Assembly (NCBI GenBank): GCA_044374195.1
Contig: JBILOY010000003.1
Span: 92,961 to 156,960, forward strand
DNA: 64,000 nucleotides
DNA from: CAIKZY01 sp044374195
Lineage (GTDB): Bacteria > Actinomycetota > Actinomycetes > S36-B12
Reading direction: 5' to 3'
Shown here: in pieces, positions 24,205 through 32,810 of the stretch
Layout: each line of letters starts with the position of its first letter
Position numbering within the stretch: the first letter of the stretch is position 1
Notes under the pieces: model-generated
The model's input: the letters and a program-made list of their open reading frames with translations, nothing else
Databases searched by the model: none
Told to the model about the DNA's origin: nothing
Position numbers and translations under genes: made by a program

Positions 24205-25542
24205 ATGAATCGAAGGCGAAACGGAGTGGGGGCGATCCTGCTGCTCGCGGTGCTACCGCTAATGGCAGCGTGTGGGTCGGGTGGGAGTGCATCCGGTGAG
24301 TCGTCGGCCGCGCCGGCGAGTTCGGCCCCGGAGACCACGAGTGGTGAAGTGGTCGAACTGCAGTTCCTGGCGCAGAACAACTCGCCGGAGGCGTGGGCAG
24401 TGTTGGAGGGCGTGGTTGAAGGCTTCAATACGGAGTTCGCAGGGAAGATCAACGTCACAGTGACGGGGGTCGATGGCACTACCTACCGAACGAAGGCTCC
24501 CGCCGACCTTCGAAGCGACAATCCCCCTGACATTGCCTGGTCATGGGCTGGCGGTTGGGCCGAGAAGATGATCGAATCTGGATTCGCTGCCCCGCTAGAC
24601 GACTACTACGCGAAGTTCGGCTGGGATGAAACGCTTAGCGACGCTGGTATCCAAGCCTCGACTTTCGATGGAACCAAGTTCTTCGTTCCCGACAGCATGT
24701 CTTCGGCTGAGTGGTGGTACAACGCCGATATGTACGAGGCGAATGGCCTTTCGGTTCCCACAGATTGGACGTCGTTCCTCAAGAACTGCGAAACAATCTC
24801 GTCGACCGATGCGTCATGCATGCTCATTACTGATGCTGGCAAGTGGGAGGCGCAGTATGAGTGGCAGGGATACTTTGTCAACGCCTTCGGCCTAGACAAC
24901 TACAACGCATTGCTTAACAACGAGATTCCTTGGACAGACCCCAGTGTCGTGGAGACGAACAAGGTCATGCGTTCCTGGACCGAGAGTGGACTGGTCTTCC
25001 CGGGCTGGAACAGCATTGATCTGGCCGATGGCCTGGTTCCCTGGAACCAGGGCAAGGCAGCCAACTGGTTTGGTGGATCGTGGATGGTGAAGTACTTGTC
25101 AGGCGACGGCGAAACCGAAGTCCCAGCATTCGACTACTTCCCCTTCCCGCAGGTCAATGCCGAGCACCCGGCCGTGCCAATGGCGTTCGCCGACAACATC
25201 CTGATGATCTCGGACAAGTCGCAGCACAAGGATGAAGCCGCCGAGTTCGTCAACTACTACACAGGCGTAGCGGCTCAGCAGGCGTTTCTTGACTCTGGCT
25301 TGTGCTGCTCAGCCAATCGTGGCGTTGATCTGAGCGGGCTCAGCCCGATTCAGCAGCGCCTAGCGGAGGACATCCAGAATGCTGGTCCCTCCTTTGCCGC
25401 GATCGACATCGACTTCGATCCCGCGATTGCCGACGTGTTCTTGACACAGCTCCAGGGTGTGCTTGACGGGGCAATCTCGCCGGAGGACGCGGCGGCCGCC
25501 GTGGAAGCCGAGGCCACAAAGGTCCGGGGCCCAGTGCAGTAG
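24205..25542 (+). CDS. ABC transporter sugar-binding lipoprotein, family 1
   Basis: The 445-residue extracellular solute-binding protein of the MalE/UgpB type would capture a sugar or polyol at the cell surface and deliver it to the two permeases encoded next. The signal peptide ends in a lipobox (LMAAC), followed by a serine/alanine-rich linker and a bilobal domain with aromatic residues suited to ring stacking (for example PDIAWSWAGGWAEKM). ATG 24205 is chosen because GAGGAAG precedes it and the signal peptide begins there; GTG 24166 is the alternative. The binding cleft chemistry cannot be read, so the ligand is unknown. Confidence 0.9.
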   Translation: MNRRRNGVGAILLLAVLPLMAACGSGGSASGESSAAPASSAPETTSGEVVELQFLAQNNSPEAWAVLEGVVEGFNTEFAGKINVTVTGVDGTTYRTKAPADLRSDNPPDIAWSWAGGWAEKMIESGFAAPLDDYYAKFGWDETLSDAGIQASTFDGTKFFVPDSMSSAEWWYNADMYEANGLSVPTDWTSFLKNCETISSTDASCMLITDAGKWEAQYEWQGYFVNAFGLDNYNALLNNEIPWTDPSVVETNKVMRSWTESGLVFPGWNSIDLADGLVPWNQGKAANWFGGSWMVKYLSGDGETEVPAFDYFPFPQVNAEHPAVPMAFADNILMISDKSQHKDEAAEFVNYYTGVAAQQAFLDSGLCCSANRGVDLSGLSPIQQRLAEDIQNAGPSFAAIDIDFDPAIADVFLTQLQGVLDGAISPEDAAAAVEAEATKVRGPVQ

Positions 25543-25572
25543 GCAAGCCAGTGCAATAGGACCACTAGCACG

Positions 25573-25630
25573 AATCTGAGTGGGCTGGTCACGCTCCATC
25601 GCTGGAGTCTGGGGCCAGCCCACTCGGATT
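25573..25630 (+). terminator. Compound hairpin between binding-protein and permease genes
   Basis: AATCTGAGTGGGCTGG (25573-25588) pairs with CCAGCCCACTCGGATT (25615-25630), with one G-T pair, and an inner CTCCA/TGGAG stem. Such elements after binding-protein genes usually reduce read-through or protect the upstream mRNA, giving more binding protein than permease. Confidence 0.75.
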
Positions 25631-25715
25631 CAAGCGATCTGCAGGTAGATTGCCGGTCGCGAATCGCGAGCGAACCTAGAGTTGAAGCTCCAGGCGCTAC
25701 GTTGGGAGGGTTTGC

Positions 25716-26639
25716 ATGCAGCGGCTCAGTGGGCGCCGGGATCCAAGAACGAGTTTGATCAGCCGTCACAAGTTCATCTGGGTGTTTGGCCTCGCCCTTC
25801 CCGTCGTGGTCTACGCCGTTTTTGTCGGTTTCCCGATTGCTCGGACCTTCTATCTCAGCCTCACGGACTGGGATGGCATCTCGCCAGCGCAGGAGTTCAT
25901 CGGCCTGGCCAACTACCAAGCCTTGATCCGCGACCCTGCCTTCTGGCAGTCGTTCAAGAACAGTGCGATTTGGACGCTCCTCACCATCATCATTCCGGTG
26001 GGCGGTGGCTTCCTGCTTGCTGCCTACTTGGCGAACCAGAGGCCCCGCATTGGTGACACAGCGCGCTCGGTGCTCTTCTTGCCTGCGACGATTTCACTAG
26101 TCGTAGTCGGACTGATGTTCAGGCTCATCCTGAACCCCGTATTCGGAGCGATGAACGCGCTGCTCAGTGCCGTGGGATTGGAGGAACTCAACCGCGATTG
26201 GCTTGGGGATCCATCCATCAATCTGTACGTGCTGATCATGGTCTTCTCATGGGCGTACATTGGATTCCCACTCGTGATGTTCTACGCTGGCATTCAGCAA
26301 ATCCCAGCCGAACTCTACGAGAACGCTGAGCTCGCGGGAGCGTCCGCGCTGCAGACCCTCCGATACGTAACCATTCCATTGATCAGGCCTGTTGCCGGTG
26401 TGGTTGTGGTCCTCGCCGGCCTCGCAGCGATTCGATCTTTCGACCAGGTCCTGGCAATGACACGAGGCGGCCCCTACGGAAGCACAACCGTGCTCGGCTA
26501 CTTCATGTACTCCCAGACCTTCCTCTCCTATCACTATGGGTACGGCGCAGCGATCAGCGTCGTCATCCTCTTGATCAGTGGGCTCTTCGCGATCTTCTAC
26601 CTCAGAAGCCTGGGGAGGGATTCCAATGCGGACACGTGA
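25716..26639 (+). CDS. ABC sugar permease, MalF/UgpA-like
   Basis: The 307-residue inner-membrane permease has six predicted helices. The EAA loop region, which contacts the ATPase, reads ENAELAGASALQTLRYVTIPLIRP. The start at ATG 25716 has GGGAGG upstream. It pairs with the following permease, and the two overlap by 14 bases. No ATPase gene is in the cluster, so a shared MsmK/MsiK-type ATPase encoded elsewhere probably energises the transporter, as is common in actinobacteria. Confidence 0.92.
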   Translation: MQRLSGRRDPRTSLISRHKFIWVFGLALPVVVYAVFVGFPIARTFYLSLTDWDGISPAQEFIGLANYQALIRDPAFWQSFKNSAIWTLLTIIIPVGGGFLLAAYLANQRPRIGDTARSVLFLPATISLVVVGLMFRLILNPVFGAMNALLSAVGLEELNRDWLGDPSINLYVLIMVFSWAYIGFPLVMFYAGIQQIPAELYENAELAGASALQTLRYVTIPLIRPVAGVVVVLAGLAAIRSFDQVLAMTRGGPYGSTTVLGYFMYSQTFLSYHYGYGAAISVVILLISGLFAIFYLRSLGRDSNADT

Positions 26640-27489
26640 GGATCACCGACGGCGGTCCACCCGTTGGAGCGGCGCGCGGACGGCGCTAGTCCTCCTGGTC
26701 GTGGGCGGGACTATGGCCATTTGGTTCTATCCACTCTTCCTGGTGATCAGCACTGCGCTCAAGACGCAGTCGGAGGCCGTAACCTCACCCCTGGCACTGC
26801 CCTCGGAACCCTCGTTGGATGCGTTTTGGAGCGCATGGACCACGCTCGACATGGGCACGCAACTCCGCAACACCCTGATCATCGCTGTGGGGACCGTCGT
26901 AATCGCAACGGCACTCTCGATCGTTCCCGCGTATGCCTTTAGCAGGTTCTCCTTTCCGTGGCAGACACCGATCTTCATCCTTCTGCTGACGACGCTGATG
27001 CTGTCGCAGCAGTCAATCGTCATTCCGCTCTATGAGCTGCTCGAGGCCATCGGGCTGCTGAACAGCCTGTTCGGACTCATGCTCGTTCACGCTGCCTACG
27101 CGCTGCCTTTCTACATTTTCATCCTCCGTGGGTTCTTTGCTGCCATTCCGATCGAGTTGGACCAGGCAGCATCCGTCGATGGCGCCTCGGATCGACAGAC
27201 GCTGCAGTACATCATTGGGCCGCTCATGATTCCAGGTATCGCCGTCGCAGCATCCATCAACTTCATCAGCGTATGGAATGAGTTCTTCTTCGCGGCGATC
27301 TTCTTGGCGGACTCTGACAAGTATCCCGTTACGGTCGGGCTCGTGCTCGTGACAACCTCGAAGTACTTCGCCTCGTTTAACATGCCAGCGGCGGCGGCTC
27401 TCATTGCCCAGCTACCAACTGTGATCTTCTACGTTGTCGCCTACAGGTGGATAACGAGGGGCTTTGTCGGAGGGGCCGTGAAGGGGTGA
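26626..27489 (+). CDS. ABC sugar permease, MalG/UgpE-like
   Basis: The 287-residue permease has six predicted helices and an EAA loop reading ELDQAASVDGASDRQTLQYI. ATG 26626 has GGGGAGGG upstream and gives a short basic N-terminus; a frame starting at 26578 would run deeply into the preceding gene. It is the partner of the MalF-like permease. The operon ends with a GC-rich hairpin at 27502, facing the convergent IclR gene. Confidence 0.92.
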   Translation: MRTREDHRRRSTRWSGARTALVLLVVGGTMAIWFYPLFLVISTALKTQSEAVTSPLALPSEPSLDAFWSAWTTLDMGTQLRNTLIIAVGTVVIATALSIVPAYAFSRFSFPWQTPIFILLLTTLMLSQQSIVIPLYELLEAIGLLNSLFGLMLVHAAYALPFYIFILRGFFAAIPIELDQAASVDGASDRQTLQYIIGPLMIPGIAVAASINFISVWNEFFFAAIFLADSDKYPVTVGLVLVTTSKYFASFNMPAAAALIAQLPTVIFYVVAYRWITRGFVGGAVKG

Positions 27490-27501
27490 CCTTCTGAAAG
27501 G

Positions 27502-27526
27502 GCCGCGGTCAAGCGCTATCCGCGGC
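27502..27526 (+). terminator. Hairpin after the ABC permease operon
   Basis: GCCGCGG (27502-27508) and CCGCGGC (27520-27526) make a perfect 7-bp stem with an 11-base loop, 12 bases after the stop. There is no U-tract. Confidence 0.55.
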
Positions 27527-27628
27527 TTGCGCCGGTGGGAATGCGTTTGCGCCCGATGCACCATCGCTCAGGCGACTGAGACCGTCCGGGCACGGCGAAG
27601 GCCTTGAGTACTGCCGATGTTAGGGCGA

Positions 27629-28447
27629 CTAGGAGTCCGGTGCGTCTGAGGACACAGATGCAGCGTCAATGCTGACCGCGCTTCTGAGATCTGCGCCACC
27701 TAGCGCCAGCGATATCTGATCCGCCGAGGCCCTGACTTCCGCTCCGACCTCTGGCAATCGCGCAAGTGTCATTCGGCCTTCAGGCCCGGACACGCCGATG
27801 GATCCGATGACCTTTCCGTACATATCGCGGATTGGAGCGGCGACACAACGAATCCCTGGGTAGTGCTCTTCATCGTCGTAGGAGTATCCGCGCTCTCGTA
27901 CCTGCTCAATGTCAGTCATGAGGGCTGCGAGCGTCCGATGCGTACGGACCGTGAAGCTCTCCAAGGGGTCCACGAGAATCTGTTGCAGTTCCTCGCGCGT
28001 TGCATCCACAAACAGGGCTTTCCCCGTCGACGTGCAATGGATCGGCACCGTTGCTCCGATGTCTGTCTCGACGGTGAGCCTGCCGGTTGCCCGTTCCTGG
28101 GCGATGTACACCCCGCCCTGAGCGGTCCGTTGGGCGAGATGCACGGTCTCTTTTGTGGACTGCTTGAGAGCCCGCATCACGGGGCGAGCAATCTCCAGGA
28201 GATCTAGGTTTCGGAGCAGGCTCGATGCGAGGTTGACAATCTTGACCGTCGGTCGATATCGCTTCGTGGGCAAGTCCTGCTGAACGTGTCCTTCCTCCTC
28301 GAGAATGCGGAGGAGTCGGTGCAGGTTGCCCTTGTCCTTTCCAATTCTCGCCGCCAACTCAGTCACTCCGAGGCCATCGGGATGGGCGCATAACACGTCG
28401 AGTACCTGCAGGCCCGTTCGGAGCGACCCTGAGCGCGCCTCAGTCAT
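27629..28447 (-). CDS. IclR-family transcriptional regulator
   Basis: The 272-residue regulator has an N-terminal winged helix (about residues 8-65, GVTELAARIGKDKGNLHRLLRILEE without gaps) and a C-terminal IclR effector domain with HLAQRTAQGGVYIAQE and CTSTGKALF. It lies convergent to the ABC operon and divergent from the dehydrogenase operon. A palindrome ACAAC-TGC-CTTGT lies at 28462-28474, only 15 bases upstream of its own ATG, and related sites overlap the promoters at 24075, 28679, 38157 and 38254. I infer that this protein binds them and responds to the imported substrate or a breakdown product. Confidence 0.92.
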   Translation of the reverse strand: MTEARSGSLRTGLQVLDVLCAHPDGLGVTELAARIGKDKGNLHRLLRILEEEGHVQQDLPTKRYRPTVKIVNLASSLLRNLDLLEIARPVMRALKQSTKETVHLAQRTAQGGVYIAQERATGRLTVETDIGATVPIHCTSTGKALFVDATREELQQILVDPLESFTVRTHRTLAALMTDIEQVRERGYSYDDEEHYPGIRCVAAPIRDMYGKVIGSIGVSGPEGRMTLARLPEVGAEVRASADQISLALGGADLRSAVSIDAASVSSDAPDS

Positions 28448-28796
28448 GGCGTGAGGCTACTACAACTGCCTTGTACGGTGGTGAAGCTAGCATTCCCGCC
28501 GCTCAGGGCCTCGCTGGTGTCCTGTCGCACCATGGTAGGGCCGGTAGGCCGCTCGACTCACCGGCGCCCATCAGAGTGCACGCAGCTCCCAGTTCCATCC
28601 GCCCAGCAATTCAGAATTGAGCGTTCAAGCCCCGACAAGGAGTCATAACCATGGATCATTTCAAGGGTCATAGCAGCATTGACAACCGAGTTGTAACAAC
28701 TCTATGTTTGAGAGGTCGGCAAAGGAGAGGCATGAGCGCGCCTGAACGTAGGGCGGGCTCGAGTGTCTCGGAACCCAAATCGCTCTGGAGGAACCA
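28448..28796. promoter_or_regulatory. Regulatory region between iclR-type gene and dehydrogenase operon
   Basis: This 349-base intergenic region holds two operator-like palindromes: 28462-28474 (ACAAC-TGC-CTTGT, one mismatch) in front of the regulator, and 28682-28694 (ACAAC-CGA-GTTGT) in front of the rightward operon. I see no gene in it. Confidence 0.7.
28679..28708 (+). promoter_or_regulatory. Promoter of the Gfo/Idh/MocA operon with operator
   Basis: TTGACA (28679-28684) and TATGTT (28703-28708), spacer 18. The perfect palindrome ACAAC-CGA-GTTGT (28682-28694) begins inside the -35 box, so a bound repressor would block polymerase. Confidence 0.72.
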
Positions 28797-29855
28797 GTGC
28801 TCAACGTCGCTTTCATTGGCACAGGCCGAATTTCCACGCTGCACGCAATCGGCTACCTCAACAATCCCGAGGCCCGGATCGCAGCTGTCGCTGACGTCGA
28901 CCGCTCCGTGGCGCTTGAGCGAGGTCGCCTGTGGGGCGTCGAGGACGAGTTCGTCTTCACCGACTACCAGCAGGTTCTTGCCCTGCCTCAGATTGACGCC
29001 GTCGAAATCCTGCTGCCCCATCACCTGCATCACCGAGTGACCCTGGAAGCGCTGGCGGCCGGCAAGCACGTCTCCGTTCAGAAGCCGATTGCGGGCACCG
29101 TTGCGGAGGCGGACGAGATGGTCGCAGCGGCTTATTCCGCCGGCAAGGTCCTGAAGGTGTACGAGAACATCATCTTCTACCCACCGATCCAGTTGGCGCG
29201 GAAACTCATCGACGACGGGGCCATTGGTAAGCCGATCACCCTGCGTCACAAGACATTTGCAGGTCGGAGTCCAAAGGCTTGGGCCATTCCCGAATCCTCG
29301 TGGGAATGGCGCGCGGATCGCAGTCTGGCTGGTGGGGGCCAGTGGCTAACTGACGATGGGCACCACGCCTACTCGCTGGCGTGGTTCCTGTTCGGATCGG
29401 CGACAGACCTCTTCGTGTGGGCGGGAAAGACGCCCGCCCATGGGGCGATCATTGATGTGCCAGCCCTCGTGTCCTACAAGTTTCCGGACAACAGGCTCGG
29501 CTCGTGGGAGGCGACCTGGAGTCCAGAACTGGAGATTGACACGGAGTTCTACGCGGCCGACGACGTTATCGAGATCACGGGTACTCACGGGGTGCTGTGG
29601 GTCACTCGGTGCATGGGCAACATGCTGGGGCAGTCGCCTGTAGTCCTCTACAAGGACGGGACCTTCCAGCACTTCGATGATGTCGCGACCGGCTGGGATG
29701 TGAGCTTCTTGCGGTCCACCCAGGACTTCGTCACCTCGATGATGAATGGATCCTCCCCCCTACTTTCCGGGCCACAGGGCAGGGAGATTCTGAGCTGGTG
29801 CTTAGCAGCCGAAGCATCGGCAGCATCCGGACGCCAGGTCGCCATCTTCGAATGA
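28797..29855 (+). CDS. Gfo/Idh/MocA-family dehydrogenase
   Basis: The 352-residue NAD(P)-dependent oxidoreductase has an N-terminal Rossmann fold (FIGTGRISTLHAIGY) and the family's EKP motif as QKPIAGT. The C-terminal beta-sheet domain includes GGGQWLTDDGHHAYSLAWFL, where GG and the histidines are expected to bind substrate. Relatives oxidise a ring hydroxyl of inositols or sugars to a ketone. GTG 28797 has TGGAGGAA upstream. It is first in an operon with an alpha/beta hydrolase and an HDAC-like protein. Together with the IolD-like enzyme in the opposite operon, it suggests a cyclitol-like substrate, though sugar dehydrogenation is equally possible. Confidence 0.88.
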   Translation: MLNVAFIGTGRISTLHAIGYLNNPEARIAAVADVDRSVALERGRLWGVEDEFVFTDYQQVLALPQIDAVEILLPHHLHHRVTLEALAAGKHVSVQKPIAGTVAEADEMVAAAYSAGKVLKVYENIIFYPPIQLARKLIDDGAIGKPITLRHKTFAGRSPKAWAIPESSWEWRADRSLAGGGQWLTDDGHHAYSLAWFLFGSATDLFVWAGKTPAHGAIIDVPALVSYKFPDNRLGSWEATWSPELEIDTEFYAADDVIEITGTHGVLWVTRCMGNMLGQSPVVLYKDGTFQHFDDVATGWDVSFLRSTQDFVTSMMNGSSPLLSGPQGREILSWCLAAEASAASGRQVAIFE

Positions 29856-30742
29856 GGAGAGTACCTGGCCGTGCGACCTCGAGTGGCCACGCAGTCGCAC
29901 CGGACGGCGTGACGATTCCCTACATCAGGCAGGGGCAGGGGCCGCCAGTCATGGTCGTGGGATCGAGTATCTACTACCCCCGCACCTTCTCCGGTCACCT
30001 GAAGGAGGCCTTGGATCTCACGTTCGTCAACGGTCGGCACTTCGATCCGACTTACGCCCCAGCGTTGACGGAGGTGGCGAACCTGTCGTTGGAGTCCTTC
30101 GCTGACGACATCGAGGCGGTCCGCGCGCAAACGGGCGTTCAGCGGTGGACGGTGGTTGGTCACTCCATGCATGCGCAGGTAGCGCTGGCGTACGCCCTCA
30201 AGTACCCGCAACATGTAGACGGACTCGTGATGATCGCGGGGGTGCCGTTCTCGTTCGAGGAGCTAGCCCCGCGGGTGTCGCAGTTCTGGGAGACGTACGC
30301 TACTCCGCAGCGCAAGGATGTACACGAGCGGAACCGGGCCGCGATCGCGAGCGTGCTGGACCATGCCGCCCCGAGTGAGTACCCCATACTCGACTACATA
30401 GGCGATGGCGCGATCTTCTGGGCGGATCCGGCATACGACTGTCGGTGGTTGTGGGAAGGGGTGTCAACCGGTCCAGCGTTCGAGCACTTGGCAGAACTGA
30501 TGCCGGACCGGGCGGATATGCAGTCCCGGCTTGACGGCCTTCAGACTCGGATCCTCCTCGTGCTGGGCGAACTTGACTTTTGCATCCCTCACGGAGCCTG
30601 GTCCACCCTGGCCCTGGATTCCCAGACCTCCCGCCGGCTGCTCTACCGAGGAGTCGGCCACACGCCCCAACTCGAGGATTCGCAGCGCTTCGACAATGAC
30701 CTACTCAGATGGATCGCAGAGGAGATGAGTTGTGGTGCCTGA
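29852..30742 (+). CDS. Alpha/beta hydrolase
   Basis: The 296-residue cytoplasmic alpha/beta hydrolase has the nucleophile elbow GHSMHAQVA (serine near residue 107), an acid probably in LGELDFCIP, and the catalytic histidine in GVGHTPQLE. It is related to haloalkane-dehalogenase-like or ester/C-C hydrolases; carbon-carbon hydrolases of meta-cleavage pathways share this architecture. The ATG at 29852 overlaps the previous stop (ATGA), whereas an upstream frame would overlap it by 58 bases. The next gene overlaps this one by 11 bases. In this context an ester, lactone or diketone hydrolysis step is plausible. Confidence 0.82.
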   Translation: MRRVPGRATSSGHAVAPDGVTIPYIRQGQGPPVMVVGSSIYYPRTFSGHLKEALDLTFVNGRHFDPTYAPALTEVANLSLESFADDIEAVRAQTGVQRWTVVGHSMHAQVALAYALKYPQHVDGLVMIAGVPFSFEELAPRVSQFWETYATPQRKDVHERNRAAIASVLDHAAPSEYPILDYIGDGAIFWADPAYDCRWLWEGVSTGPAFEHLAELMPDRADMQSRLDGLQTRILLVLGELDFCIPHGAWSTLALDSQTSRRLLYRGVGHTPQLEDSQRFDNDLLRWIAEEMSCGA

Positions 30743-31778
30743 TGACGTGCGCGGTGGCAGGCGCTTCGTAGCAGCCGAGGTACTCTCTCCCAGCGCCTTG
30801 AGTGCGCCGTTCCCCGGAGTGGTGTGGGATACATCGGTTGATGCTGTACTGGACTCCTATCGCGCAACATTCGGCGTTGTAACGCAACTGATTGTGGACT
30901 CTTCCTCGGGTGCGGCGGCACGAACCGTGCATTCCGATGAGTACGTCGACTTCATCCTCGAGGGGTCTGACCTCGAGCTTGATGAGCCGTCCTTTCCCCT
31001 CTACTTCGTTCGACGCGAGGATGCTGTATTCACCAAGCCGACCTCGTATCTCGGGAGGCACACCGGCTACTTCTTCGACGAGGTAACCCGGGCGACTCCC
31101 GAGGTGTGCAGAAGCGCCCTTCTCGCCGCGACAACTGCCCTACGTGCAGGTGAATGGGTCTCCAGTGGTGCCAGTGGTGAGGTTCGCATGGGACTTGCTG
31201 TTTGCAGACCTCCAGGCCATCACGCATTCCCTGGATTTGGGGGAGGGCTCTGCATTTTCGCGAACGCGGCAATTGCCGCAAGGGCCCTCAAGGAGTCTGG
31301 GACTGTTGCAGTGCTCGACCTCGACGCCGATCATGGCAATGGAACACAGGCGGTGTTTTATGGAGACCCCGACGTCCTCACCGTCTCGCTTCATGCCGAA
31401 GGCTGGCCTTGGGTCTCAGGCTTCCGTGAGGAGATCGGGAGCGGTGTTGGTCGTGGAAAGAACCTGAATCTCCCCCTTCCTCGTGGCTCCGCTGGGGCGC
31501 AATACCTCCCCGCCTTCGACCTGGCCATCGAAGCCATTCGGGACTTCGCTCCGAGTTCGCTAGTAATCGCGCTGGGCTGTGACTCCCATGAGGGCCAGTC
31601 AACGCCTTGGATCAACCTGTCAACTGGCGACTTCAACTACATCGGGAACCAATTGGGTTCTCTCGAGTTGCCGACCGTCGTAACGACCGAAGGCTGCTAT
31701 GGCTATGAGTCCACTCTGGCGGCCTCGGGAGCCTTCTTCGCCGGTTGGCGATCAGCAATCGACCGTGAACTCGGCTAA
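30732..31778 (+). CDS. Histone-deacetylase-like amidohydrolase
   Basis: The 348-residue Zn-dependent amidohydrolase of the arginase/deacetylase fold has the catalytic histidine pair in RPPGHHAF. Metal ligands are expected in LDLDADHGNGTQ (aspartate and histidine) and in GCDSHEG. Bacterial relatives remove acetyl groups from polyamines or other small amines. In this catabolic operon a deacetylation of an N-acyl substrate is the simplest reading, which would make the substrate amino-containing. GTG 30732 overlaps the upstream gene by 11 bases. The metal-binding aspartate of the last motif is followed by SHEG rather than the usual THxxDP of polyamine deacetylases, so specificity may differ. Confidence 0.87.
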   Translation: MVPDDVRGGRRFVAAEVLSPSALSAPFPGVVWDTSVDAVLDSYRATFGVVTQLIVDSSSGAAARTVHSDEYVDFILEGSDLELDEPSFPLYFVRREDAVFTKPTSYLGRHTGYFFDEVTRATPEVCRSALLAATTALRAGEWVSSGASGEVRMGLAVCRPPGHHAFPGFGGGLCIFANAAIAARALKESGTVAVLDLDADHGNGTQAVFYGDPDVLTVSLHAEGWPWVSGFREEIGSGVGRGKNLNLPLPRGSAGAQYLPAFDLAIEAIRDFAPSSLVIALGCDSHEGQSTPWINLSTGDFNYIGNQLGSLELPTVVTTEGCYGYESTLAASGAFFAGWRSAIDRELG

Positions 31779-31838
31779 GGCACCACGTTCTTCTTAGTGA
31801 AGACAGAATGACCTGTCGGGAGGCCGGGATGCTCCGCC

Positions 31839-32810
31839 CTAGAGCACGGCGACGGGATTGACGGGCGAGCCAGTCCCGCCGATCAGGTGGAGCGGGGCAA
31901 GCGAAAGCAAGAACTCGCAGCGACCCTCGTCGTGGCAAGCCTCGGCGAGTGGTTTGAGAGACGCGTTGTCCACGAGTGCTACCCCGAATGCCCAGATTGC
32001 GGCGTGGACGGCCCAAGGTAGCCCGAAGCCATTCGGTGTCAAGTCCATCATGTCCCAGACGAGAACGCTGGCATCCGTGTCTCGGATGTACTTCAGACAG
32101 GAGGCGTGCAGGCCTGGACGTTCGTGGATCAACCCTGTGGGGTTTCCGTCGATCGGGACGCCGCCCCATGGCCCCTCTGCTCGTTCGTAGTTCTCGCGAC
32201 CACTGAATACGACGAGGGCATCGCCAGGGCCGACGTCAACTCCCTGTCCGACCGCGATCGCCTCGAGCTCGCTGCCGTGCACCGGCTCGTCAACGGTCAC
32301 ATACGGGACGCCTCTGAATCTCGGTACGTCAAAGAGGACGCCGCGAGTGACGATGCCGTCCGCCCACGCCTCAATTCCTCCGAAGCGCGCGCCCGAAAAG
32401 CCGATCTCATCATCAGGCCGACGTCCGTTCCACATACCGTCGACATCCCAAACATGGCACAGCGCGTCAATGTGAGTGGTCTGGAGTCCATGAGCCCGGA
32501 CTCCGAGGAAGTCGAGCGCGGCGCCGCCTTCACCCCGTTCAACGCGAGACATGAAGTGTTGCGCGGGATGCGGGTTCTGGCTCGACGGTGTCACGGGCAG
32601 CGGAAGACTCAATGAGACGATCCGCCCACTTCGTACACATTCAGCGGCCTGGCGTCGCTTCGCCTCGTCAATCAGATTGATGGCGCCTTTGGCGTCGTCA
32701 GTTCCCCACCGGCCCCAATTGTTTCGTCGCCTCAGTAGATGGCGCAATTGCTCCAGTGTGACGTCGGCGTCGGAGTCAGGCCAGACTCGACTCAGGTCGT
32801 GGGAACTCAC
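31839..32810 (-). CDS. Cyclase-family hydrolase (PF04199, kynurenine formamidase-like)
   Basis: The 323-residue protein of the swivelling-domain amidohydrolase/cyclase family has a metal-binding motif HGLQTTHIDALCHV, a variant of HxGTHxDxPxH. Members hydrolyse formamides, lactones, cyclic imides or isatin. It is the last gene of the leftward operon and overlaps the aldehyde dehydrogenase by ATGA. A lactonase or amidase step in ring breakdown fits the context. The substitution of QT for the usual GT next to the ligands is worth noting. Confidence 0.85.
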   Translation of the reverse strand: MSSHDLSRVWPDSDADVTLEQLRHLLRRRNNWGRWGTDDAKGAINLIDEAKRRQAAECVRSGRIVSLSLPLPVTPSSQNPHPAQHFMSRVERGEGGAALDFLGVRAHGLQTTHIDALCHVWDVDGMWNGRRPDDEIGFSGARFGGIEAWADGIVTRGVLFDVPRFRGVPYVTVDEPVHGSELEAIAVGQGVDVGPGDALVVFSGRENYERAEGPWGGVPIDGNPTGLIHERPGLHASCLKYIRDTDASVLVWDMMDLTPNGFGLPWAVHAAIWAFGVALVDNASLKPLAEACHDEGRCEFLLSLAPLHLIGGTGSPVNPVAVL

